From Marinovum sp. (GTDB taxonomy: Bacteria > Pseudomonadota > Alphaproteobacteria > Rhodobacterales > Rhodobacteraceae): 5,829 bases of DNA. Location: NCBI GenBank assembly GCA_002684375.1, contig NYVC01000006.1, positions 24,030 to 29,858 of the forward strand, read 5' to 3'. Under the pieces are notes generated by a model, which was not told the origin of the DNA, made no database searches, and saw nothing but the letters and a program-made list of their open reading frames with translations. The translations under genes and the position numbers were made by a program. This document shows, piece after piece, positions 1 through 5,829 of this stretch; the stretch's first letter is position 1, and each line of letters begins with the position of its first letter.

Positions 1-1
1 C

Positions 2-34
2 CTGGGAATGCCACAGATCGGGGCGGATACCTGA
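2..34 (+). CDS. rsmH: Probable C-terminal end of RsmH (16S rRNA m4C1402 methyltransferase), partial
   Basis: Only the last ten codons are present, reading LGMPQIGADT and then TGA. The gene enters from before the window. The frame is chosen because its stop sits in TGATG, sharing one base with the ftsL start, which is a common arrangement in tight operons. In most dcw clusters the gene just before ftsL is rsmH (mraW), the methyltransferase that makes N4-methyl-C1402 in 16S rRNA. The identity is therefore inferred mainly from position. Ten residues carry no catalytic motif and cannot prove the family. The other frame that is open here is the upstream extension of ftsL itself, which has no ATG, GTG or TTG start. 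Confidence 0.55.
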   Translation: MGMPQIGADT

Positions 35-378
35 TGCGTTCGTTGTTTTATATCACATCAGCACTGGGTCTGATTGCACTGGCATTTTGGGCCTATCACG
101 AGAATTTTTTGACCCAGCGCATGTTGACCAAAACCGAACAGCTACAGACCGAAATTGGCCAGTCGCGGGCCAAACTGCGGGTTTTGCGCGCCGAGTGGGC
201 CTATTTGAACCGCCCTGAGCGGTTGCGGGATTTGGCGGCTTTGAATTTTGACCGGTTACATCTGTTTCCGCTCTCATCCTCTCATTTTGGTCGGGCCGAT
301 CAAGTGGCCTACCCACGCCTCGAAGAACGTGATTTGGTGCAACCGGTCGCAGCTTCTGCCCGAGGGGGGATCGAATGA
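34..378 (+). CDS. ftsL: Cell division protein FtsL
   Basis: This 114-residue single-pass membrane protein fits FtsL, the divisome subunit that pairs with FtsB (DivIC-like) and FtsQ and helps activate the FtsW-FtsI septal synthase. A hydrophobic segment at about residues 4-21 is the membrane anchor, and only about three residues precede it. Residues about 27-60 are charged and leucine-rich and look like the periplasmic coiled coil. The stretch EWAYLNRPERLRDLA (about 54-68) resembles alphaproteobacterial FtsL proteins that I recall. The ATG overlaps the preceding stop in TGATG, with only a weak purine-rich GGGGCGGA upstream, so translational coupling is likely. Its stop overlaps the ftsI start as ATGA. 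FtsL sequences are poorly conserved, so size, topology and position between rsmH and ftsI carry much of the identification. Confidence 0.9.
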   Translation: MRSLFYITSALGLIALAFWAYHENFLTQRMLTKTEQLQTEIGQSRAKLRVLRAEWAYLNRPERLRDLAALNFDRLHLFPLSSSHFGRADQVAYPRLEERDLVQPVAASARGGIE

Positions 379-2156
379 TCCGCATCCCTCTACGGCCGCT
401 CGCCACCATTCTGAAAGCCCGCAAGACGGGTAAGAACCCAGATGACATCGAGCGCGCAAATATTCGCCAAAGGCACGAGGATATGCAGGATGAGTCTCGC
501 ATGCGCGCCGAAGGCAGGTTGCTGGTTCTCGGGATGTTGTTCTTTCTGGGGTTTTTATCGATCAGCGCTCGCATGGCTTTTTTGGCAGCTTCTGAGCCAA
601 GCGAACCGAAAGTACATTCTTTTGGCGGAGCTATCCACGCTCAGCGCGCAGACATCGTCGACCGCCAAGGCCGTATTTTGGCGACCAATATGGAAACCAC
701 GGCTCTGTATGCGCACCCGCAGGAGTTAATTGACCCCAAGAACGCGGTTAAACAATTGGTTCGGATTTTTCCCGACCTTGATGAACAGCGGCTGTTGCGC
801 GATTTTTCTGGTCCGCGTAAGTTTGTTTGGGTGAAGAAAAAAGTCAGTCCTGAACAAAAGCAGGCGGTCTATGATATTGGAGATCCGGGACTTTTGCTTG
901 GTCCGCGTGAAATGCGCCTGTATCCCAACGGTCGCCTCGCGGCGCATGTTTTGGGCGGGGCAAGGTTTGGCCGCGAGGGCGTTCATGCTGCCGAAGTTCT
1001 AGGTGTCGCTGGCGTCGAGTTTACATTTGACGAGTATTTGCGCGACGTGGTCAATTATGATGTGCCGCTACAATTGTCACTTGACCTCAGCGTTCAGGCT
1101 GAGATGGAGCAGTTGCTGGCAGGGGGCATGCGGGTGATGAATGCCAAGGGTGCTGCGGCGGTTTTGATGGATGTTCATACCGGTGAGGTTATCGCGCTGG
1201 CCTCTCTGCCGGATTTTGATCCAAATCACCGACCCGTTGGCAGTGGTAAAAATCCGGACAACCCATTGTTCAACCGCGCTGTACAAGGCGTTTATGAATT
1301 GGGGTCAACGTTTAAAATATTTGCGGTTGCGCAAGCGATGGAATTGGGTTTGGTCAATCCAGATACTGTGCTCGACATTCGCGGGCCAATACGGTTTGGC
1401 CGTTTCCGCATCAGAGACAGCCATTATTTGGGCAAAGAGCTTTCGGTGTCGGATATTATCGTGAAATCGTCCAACATAGGCACGGCGCGAATTGCGCAAA
1501 TGATTGGCGTTGATCGCCAACAGCAATTTTTGCGCGACTTTGGCGTCTTCGAAAAAACATCGCTGGAAATGGTTGAGGCTTCTGGTGGCAAGCCGTTGTT
1601 GCCGCCAAAATGGACCGAACTCAGTACGATGACAATCTCTTACGGCCATGGGCTATCGGCCACTCCGTTGCATTTGGCGGCGGGGTATGCGGCTTTGGCC
1701 AATGGCGGGTATCAGGTCACCCCGACGCTGATCCGCAAAGAGCATCCGACCCAAGGGCTGCGCATTGTTTCAGAAAATGTTGCAAAAGCGTCGGTTGCGA
1801 TGTTGCGCAAAGTGGTGACTGAAGGCACAGCAAAGCGATATGGCGACGTGCCCGGGTATGCAGTGGCCGGAAAAACCGGTACGTCTGAAAAGCAAAAGAA
1901 AAACGGCCCTGGCTACGACAAGGATCGGGTTTTGGCCTCATTTGCCTCGGTGTTTCCCGCGCATGACCCGCAATATGTACTCGTGGTGACAATGGACGAA
2001 GCCGTTGAGACGGTGGGTCTTAAACCGCGCCGGACAGCATCATTGACCGCCGTGCCGGTTGCCGCGGAAATTATTGGCCGCGTGGCACCACTGCTGGGGA
2101 TGCGTCCACATTTTGAACCCCAAGTCTTGACCAAGGTCGAATTGACGGCCAACTAG
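375..2156 (+). CDS. ftsI: Peptidoglycan D,D-transpeptidase FtsI (PBP3)
   Basis: This is a 593-residue class B penicillin-binding protein, which cross-links septal peptidoglycan in the periplasm as partner of FtsW. About 47 mostly charged cytoplasmic residues come first, followed by one membrane segment at about 48-71. The pedestal (dimerisation) domain starts near RADIVDRQGR (91-100) and runs to about residue 235. The transpeptidase domain covers about 258-568. All three active-site motifs are present: STFK with nucleophile Ser311 and Lys314, SSN at 365-367, and KTGT at 500-503. The length is close to the usual 570-600 residues. The ATG overlaps the ftsL stop as ATGA and follows a G-rich ribosome binding site, GAGGGGGGA at 362-370. 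Position after ftsL and before murE supports FtsI over an elongation PBP2 or a sporulation paralogue. No frameshift or missing motif was seen. Confidence 0.97.
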   Translation: MIRIPLRPLATILKARKTGKNPDDIERANIRQRHEDMQDESRMRAEGRLLVLGMLFFLGFLSISARMAFLAASEPSEPKVHSFGGAIHAQRADIVDRQGRILATNMETTALYAHPQELIDPKNAVKQLVRIFPDLDEQRLLRDFSGPRKFVWVKKKVSPEQKQAVYDIGDPGLLLGPREMRLYPNGRLAAHVLGGARFGREGVHAAEVLGVAGVEFTFDEYLRDVVNYDVPLQLSLDLSVQAEMEQLLAGGMRVMNAKGAAAVLMDVHTGEVIALASLPDFDPNHRPVGSGKNPDNPLFNRAVQGVYELGSTFKIFAVAQAMELGLVNPDTVLDIRGPIRFGRFRIRDSHYLGKELSVSDIIVKSSNIGTARIAQMIGVDRQQQFLRDFGVFEKTSLEMVEASGGKPLLPPKWTELSTMTISYGHGLSATPLHLAAGYAALANGGYQVTPTLIRKEHPTQGLRIVSENVAKASVAMLRKVVTEGTAKRYGDVPGYAVAGKTGTSEKQKKNGPGYDKDRVLASFASVFPAHDPQYVLVVTMDEAVETVGLKPRRTASLTAVPVAAEIIGRVAPLLGMRPHFEPQVLTKVELTAN

Positions 2157-2215
2157 CACCAACGTGTTGGATCGCTTGGGCAGACGCTGTGGCGCAGACA
2201 GAGGGAAGGGATCAG
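2157..2215 (+). other. ftsI-murE intergenic gap
   Basis: This 59-base stretch is the only real noncoding space in the window. It begins with an inverted repeat, CCAACGTGTTGG at 2159-2170, which would pair five bases around a two-base centre. There is no T-run after it, so it does not look like an intrinsic terminator. I see no convincing -35/-10 pair. The downstream end holds the purine-rich murE ribosome binding site. The reading frame of murE stays open backwards through part of the gap to a GTG at 2189, which I do not accept as the start. Confidence 0.6.
2201..2210 (+). promoter_or_regulatory. Ribosome binding site that fixes the murE start
   Basis: GAGGGAAGGG is a strong Shine-Dalgarno-like run ending five bases before the ATG at 2216. 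The alternative in-frame GTG at 2189 is preceded by TTGGGCAGACGCT, which has no comparable site. If translation began at 2189, this purine run would lie inside the coding sequence. The run therefore decides in favour of the ATG. Confidence 0.75.
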
Positions 2216-3703
2216 ATGAAGAATGCCGCAAAGACTGTTTCCGACCTTGGCTGTTTGGCGGGTGCGGCGCGAAACATACCCGTCACCGGGCTCGCCGTTG
2301 ACAGTCGCGCGGTCCGTCCCGGCTATCTGTTTGCGGCGCTGCCGGGTCTGCAGGTGCATGGCGCCGATTATATTTCAGCGGCGCTTGCTCTTGGTGCCAC
2401 CAGTATTCTGACAGATGCTGAGGGTGTACGGCGTGCGCGGTCCACGCTTGACGGGGCCAAAGGAATATGCGTTTGGATCAGCGAAGATCCCCGACAGGCA
2501 CTGGCAGCAGCGGCGGCGCTTTGGTTCGGGGCGCAACCCGACACTATGGTGGCGGTGACCGGGACAAACGGCAAAACTTCGGTGGCAAGTTTTGTGCGTC
2601 AAATCTGGACAGAGATGGGGCATAGCGCGATCAATCTTGGCACCAACGGGGTTCTGGGTGCCTGGCAGGCCCCGCTCACCCATACCACACCTGAGCCGAT
2701 CACTCTGCATGATACCCTGTCGCGGGCGCAGGCGGCGGGGGTGACCCACGCGGCGTTGGAGGCCTCGAGCCACGGCTTACAGCAGCGCAGGCTCGACGGG
2801 ACGTATCTAAAGGCAGCGGCCTTTACAAATTTCACCCAAGATCATTTGGATTATCATGCAAATTTTGCTGATTATTTCGCTGCAAAATCTGGACTTTTCG
2901 AGCGGGTGCTCAGCGACCAAGGCTGTGCGGTTCTCAACCTTGACGATGTCAAAAGCGCTGAAATATTGTCGATTGCCAAAGCCCGTGGTTTGCGGGTGAT
3001 CGGTGTCGGGCGCGGTGATGAGGCTGATTTGCAATTGACGGCACAACGCTTTGATGTTGCGGGGCAGGCCGTGCGATTTCGCTGGCAGCAGCGCGCGCAT
3101 CAACTCGAGCTTTCTCTGATCGGTGGGTTTCAGGCCGATAACGTGTTGCTGGCCGCTGCACTGGTGATTGCCTGTGGTGCAGATCCGGATGAGGTCTTTG
3201 ATGCCCTGCCGGCAGTGAGCACGGTGCGCGGTCGCATGGAGTTGGTCGCACAGCGCGACAATGGCGCGTCGATTTTTGTTGATTTTGCGCATACACCGGA
3301 TGCGGTAACAACGGCATTAAAGGCCCTGCGGCCGCATGTGATGGGGCGCTTGGTGGCGATTATTGGCGCAGGTGGAGATCGCGACCGCAGCAAGCGGCCG
3401 CTCATGGGGCAGGCGGCGGCCGCGCAGGCCGATCTGGTGATCGTGACCGACGACAATCCGCGTAGCGAAGATCCGGCCACCATCCGGAAAATGGTGTTAA
3501 GCGGGGCCGCAGATGCGCTTGAGGTGCCTGATCGTGCAAGCGCCATTTTGCGCGGTGTCGATATGCTGGACGCGGGAGACGCGCTGTTGATTGCAGGCAA
3601 GGGCCATGAGACGACACAAACCGTCGGTGATATCGTGTTTCCGTTCGACGATGCAGAGCAGGCCAGTATCGCGGTTGCAGCACTAGAGGGGCGGTTGGCA
3701 TGA
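2216..3703 (+). CDS. murE: UDP-MurNAc-L-Ala-D-Glu:meso-diaminopimelate ligase MurE
   Basis: This 495-residue cytoplasmic ATP-dependent ligase adds the third residue of the peptidoglycan stem peptide. The N-terminal domain (about 1-110) contains TGLAVDSRAVRPG (24-36), the usual UDP-substrate region. The central ATPase domain has the P-loop GTNGKTS (116-122), TTPEP (157-161), EASSHGL (182-188) and AKSGLFE, whose Lys224 fits the carbamylated lysine of the family. The C-terminal domain starts near 335 and has DNPR at 413-416, the signature of meso-diaminopimelate binding, and GKGHET at 461-466. Together these indicate the DAP enzyme rather than a lysine-adding one. The start is the ATG at 2216, behind a strong ribosome binding site; the GTG at 2189 would add nine residues (MAQTEGRDQ) of no family character. 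The stop overlaps the murF start as ATGA. Confidence 0.97.
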   Translation: MKNAAKTVSDLGCLAGAARNIPVTGLAVDSRAVRPGYLFAALPGLQVHGADYISAALALGATSILTDAEGVRRARSTLDGAKGICVWISEDPRQALAAAAALWFGAQPDTMVAVTGTNGKTSVASFVRQIWTEMGHSAINLGTNGVLGAWQAPLTHTTPEPITLHDTLSRAQAAGVTHAALEASSHGLQQRRLDGTYLKAAAFTNFTQDHLDYHANFADYFAAKSGLFERVLSDQGCAVLNLDDVKSAEILSIAKARGLRVIGVGRGDEADLQLTAQRFDVAGQAVRFRWQQRAHQLELSLIGGFQADNVLLAAALVIACGADPDEVFDALPAVSTVRGRMELVAQRDNGASIFVDFAHTPDAVTTALKALRPHVMGRLVAIIGAGGDRDRSKRPLMGQAAAAQADLVIVTDDNPRSEDPATIRKMVLSGAADALEVPDRASAILRGVDMLDAGDALLIAGKGHETTQTVGDIVFPFDDAEQASIAVAALEGRLA

Positions 3704-5121
3704 GTTTATGGACCGCAGCACAGCTCGTGGCCGCCACCGGGGGCAGCACCCAAGGCGACTGGTTTGTAGACGGGGTTTCGATTGACAGCCGCCGTCTGCA
3801 GCCGGGGGATTTGTTTATCGCTCTGCAGGCAGCGCGGGACGGTCATGATTTCGTCGTGCAGGCTTTTGACAACGGTGCCGCTGCGGCCTTGGTGTCGCGG
3901 CGCCCAGAAGGCGTGGCCGATGATGCACCTCTGCTTATGGTGCCGGATGTTCAGGCGGCGCTTGAGGCACTGGGCCGTGCGGCCCGCGCCCGAAGTCACG
4001 CGCGGGTTGTGGCGGTCACCGGCTCGGTTGGCAAAACCTCGACCAAAGAGATGTTGCGCGAGGTGCTGGCTGGGCAGGGGCGCACCCATGCTTCGGTGGC
4101 CAGCTATAACAATCATTGGGGGGTCCCACTGACACTGGCCCGCATGCCGACAGATACCGAATTTGCGGTGTTCGAGATCGGCATGAACCATCCCGGCGAA
4201 ATAGCACCGCTGGCGCTTATGGTGCGACCCGATATTGCCATCATAACGACGGTTGCGGCCGCACATCTGGAAGCCTTTGATGATATTGACGGCATCGCGC
4301 GGGAGAAGGCAGAAATTTTTAACGGGTTAACGCCTGATGGCGTCGCGGTGATCCAAGCCGATTTGCCGACCTCGCCAGTTTTGACCGCTGCCGCACAGGA
4401 CCATTCAAAACGGATATTGAGTTTTGGATCCTCTGCCAAGGCGGCTTACCGGTTGCGGGATGTGCAGTTTGAGCCAGCGACAACACTCGCAACTTTCGAG
4501 CACCAAAACCAGTTACAGACATTTGAATTGGCAGCCCTCGGACGGCATTTTGCGGAAAACGCTCTGGCGGTTATTGCAACCTGCCAAAACCTTGGCCTGC
4601 GCTATGAGATGATCACTGCGGGTCTTGCCCGATGGTTGCCGGTCGTTGGGCGGGGGGCACGCCAGAAGATGATGCTTGATGCAGCGCGGCCTGACAGCAC
4701 AATTGAGGTAATTGATGAGTCCTATAATGCCAATCCAACATCGCTGTGCGCCGCGCTGGCGGTGCTGTCCCAGATAAAAGCTTTGTCCCATCAGCGCATC
4801 GCTTTTCTGGGTGATATGAAAGAATTGGGGCCGCAAGCCGCAGAGATGCATGCGGCGATCGCGCAAGATGTTCATATTGAGGGAATTGCGAAGATCCACG
4901 CGGTTGGCCCATTGATACGCAACCTGTATGATGCCTTGCCGGTTGAAAAGCGCGGTCGCTGGACCGCAACTAGTGCCGAGATGGTTCAGGGCATCCGTGC
5001 GGATGTGCATGCTGGTGACGTGGTACTTATTAAAGGCTCGCTCAGCATGGACATGGGTCGGGTGGTTGACGCCCTTACAAATTTACGCCATGCGCGCACA
5101 TCAGACACGGGTGAGGACTAG
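3700..5121 (+). CDS. murF: UDP-MurNAc-tripeptide:D-alanyl-D-alanine ligase MurF
   Basis: This 473-residue cytoplasmic Mur ligase uses ATP to join D-Ala-D-Ala to the tripeptide made by MurE, completing UDP-MurNAc-pentapeptide. An N-terminal substrate-binding domain (about 1-100, with VSIDSRRLQPGDLF at 26-39) precedes the ATPase domain. That domain has the P-loop GSVGKTSTKEM (108-118), YNNHWGVPLTL (136-146) and EIGMNHPGEI (159-168), which are characteristic of MurF. The C-terminal domain carries IDESYNANPTS (338-348), GDMKELG (371-377) and VLIKGS (442-447). The length is typical. The ATG overlaps the murE stop and follows GAGGGG at 3686-3691 with eight bases between, so coupled translation of two consecutive pathway enzymes is likely. 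No missing key motif was seen. Confidence 0.97.
   Translation: MSLWTAAQLVAATGGSTQGDWFVDGVSIDSRRLQPGDLFIALQAARDGHDFVVQAFDNGAAAALVSRRPEGVADDAPLLMVPDVQAALEALGRAARARSHARVVAVTGSVGKTSTKEMLREVLAGQGRTHASVASYNNHWGVPLTLARMPTDTEFAVFEIGMNHPGEIAPLALMVRPDIAIITTVAAAHLEAFDDIDGIAREKAEIFNGLTPDGVAVIQADLPTSPVLTAAAQDHSKRILSFGSSAKAAYRLRDVQFEPATTLATFEHQNQLQTFELAALGRHFAENALAVIATCQNLGLRYEMITAGLARWLPVVGRGARQKMMLDAARPDSTIEVIDESYNANPTSLCAALAVLSQIKALSHQRIAFLGDMKELGPQAAEMHAAIAQDVHIEGIAKIHAVGPLIRNLYDALPVEKRGRWTATSAEMVQGIRADVHAGDVVLIKGSLSMDMGRVVDALTNLRHARTSDTGED
5113..5117 (+). promoter_or_regulatory. Ribosome binding site for mraY inside the murF 3' end
   Basis: GAGGA lies in the last codons of murF and is separated by eight bases from the ATG at 5126. 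It supports that ATG as the mraY start over later in-frame ATGs such as the one at 5213, which would remove the N-terminal residues and cut into the first membrane segment. Confidence 0.7.
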
Positions 5122-5125
5122 ACAT

Positions 5126-5829
5126 ATGCTCTATTGGCTAACGGAACTGTCAGATGGCGGCGATTTCTACAATCTGTTCCGCTATATCACGTTTCGGGCG
5201 GGTGGGGCATTTATGACAGCTCTGATTTTCGGATTTTTGTTTGGTCGGCCGCTGATCAACGTGTTGCGCCGGTCGCAGGGCAAAGGTCAACCGATCCGCT
5301 CGGATGGGCCAGAAAGCCACTATGCCAAAGCCGGTACTCCGACGATGGGCGGCTTGCTGATTGTGGGGGCATTGCTGACCTCGACCCTGCTTTGGGCGCG
5401 GCTCGACAACGCCTATATCTGGATGGTTTTGTTCGTGATGCTGTCTTTTGGGTTGATCGGATTTGCCGATGATTATGCCAAGATTGCCAAACAAAACACC
5501 TCTGGCGTACCTGGTAAAATACGGCTGCTTCTGGGCTTGGTCATAGCAGGCGTTGCTGCGGTTTGGGCAGCGACCTATCATCCTGATGCATTGCAAAATC
5601 AATTGGCGCTGCCGGTGTTCAAAGATACACTTTTGAACCTTGGTATGCTGTTTGTACCCTTTACCATGATCGTCATTGTAGGCTCGGCCAATGCCGTCAA
5701 CCTGACCGACGGGTTGGATGGGCTGGCGATTATGCCGGTGATGATTGCGGCAGGCACTTTGGGGGTGATCGCCTACGCGGTTGGCCGGGTTGACTTTACC
5801 CAGTATCTTGAAGTGCATTACGTTCCTGG
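5126..5829 (+). CDS. mraY: Phospho-N-acetylmuramoyl-pentapeptide transferase MraY, 3' partial
   Basis: The gene runs off the window, leaving 234 complete codons of an enzyme usually near 360 residues. MraY is an integral inner-membrane protein that transfers phospho-MurNAc-pentapeptide from UDP to undecaprenyl phosphate, forming lipid I. Hydrophobic segments lie at about residues 24-48, 72-91, 95-114, 132-150, 168-188 and 198-220. Family motifs include the loop SHYAKAGTPTMGG (64-76), the catalytic pair Asp115-Asp116 in GFADDYAK, and NAVNLTDGLDGLAI (189-202). The remaining catalytic aspartate and the histidine-rich loop of the family would lie beyond the window. The start is the ATG at 5126, four bases after the murF stop. 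The N-terminal MLYWLTELSD and the stretch FTQYLEVHYVP near the end resemble Rhodobacterales MraY as I recall it. The visible part looks intact. Confidence 0.96.
   Translation, partial: MLYWLTELSDGGDFYNLFRYITFRAGGAFMTALIFGFLFGRPLINVLRRSQGKGQPIRSDGPESHYAKAGTPTMGGLLIVGALLTSTLLWARLDNAYIWMVLFVMLSFGLIGFADDYAKIAKQNTSGVPGKIRLLLGLVIAGVAAVWAATYHPDALQNQLALPVFKDTLLNLGMLFVPFTMIVIVGSANAVNLTDGLDGLAIMPVMIAAGTLGVIAYAVGRVDFTQYLEVHYVP

Noticed and set aside
492..496. A GAGTC (GANTC-type) site near the start of ftsI, with another at 4717-4721 in murF, as possible CcrM cell-cycle methylation control
   Set aside because: Both are isolated five-base matches inside coding sequence, away from any recognisable promoter. 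That number is expected by chance in a window this size.
1296..1320. Leu309 just before the FtsI active site (YELGSTFK), where E. coli has Pro
   Set aside because: As I recall, YELGSTFK is common in alphaproteobacterial FtsI. The nucleophile, the lysine and the other two motifs are intact, so it is probably clade-typical variation and not evidence of altered penicillin binding.
2159..2170. CCAACGTGTTGG as an intrinsic terminator after ftsI
   Set aside because: The stem is only five pairs with a two-base loop, which is sterically poor as a hairpin, and no T-run follows. Murein genes directly downstream in the same direction also argue against termination.
2820..2900. An AT-rich patch within murE containing the near-palindrome GCAAATTTTGC
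   Set aside because: It encodes the conserved Phe, Asn, Asp, Tyr and Lys-rich segment around HLDYHANFADYFAAKSG. The composition follows from the amino acids, and the frame continues uninterrupted, so no insertion or regulatory element is needed to explain it.
5150..5818. A 222-codon open frame on the minus strand, covering most of the visible mraY
   Set aside because: It lies wholly antisense to a clearly recognisable mraY. Its translation is rich in Gln, His, Arg and Pro with no domain character, as expected from the complement of a membrane-protein gene. Other minus-strand frames (for example 53-574, 2807-3292, 3706-4266 and 4513-5010) are rejected for the same reason.

Overview
The window is a segment of the division and cell wall (dcw) cluster of an alphaproteobacterium, most likely of the Rhodobacterales/Roseobacter group. 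The evidence is the gene order, the style of the FtsL, FtsI and MraY proteins (for example the FtsL stretch EWAYLNRPERLRDLA and the MraY stretch FTQYLEVHYVP), and a DAP-type MurE. The taxonomic placement rests on remembered family resemblance, not on a search.

Layout, all on the + strand: the last codons of a gene that is probably rsmH (1-34), ftsL (34-378), ftsI (375-2156), a 59-base gap (2157-2215), murE (2216-3703), murF (3700-5121) and the first two thirds of mraY (5126 to the window end). The genes are packed as one transcription unit. rsmH and ftsL share one base in TGATG, ftsL/ftsI and murE/murF overlap by ATGA, and murF and mraY are four bases apart. The ftsI-murE gap is the only real intergenic space. 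No RNA gene, mobile element, CRISPR array, long repeat or convincing promoter or terminator was seen.

The genes cover two linked jobs. FtsL and FtsI are membrane proteins of the septal machinery, and FtsI is the transpeptidase that cross-links septal peptidoglycan. MurE and MurF are cytoplasmic ligases that add meso-diaminopimelate and then D-Ala-D-Ala to the UDP-MurNAc peptide. MraY then moves the phospho-MurNAc-pentapeptide onto undecaprenyl phosphate at the inner membrane, making lipid I. Catalytic and binding motifs are intact in every gene as far as the window shows.

This is an ordinary, highly conserved housekeeping region, and I found no sign of a new system. The points worth a second look are modest: a murE start that should be moved downstream, an FtsL with almost no cytoplasmic tail next to an FtsI with a long charged one, and the single gap in an otherwise overlapping operon.
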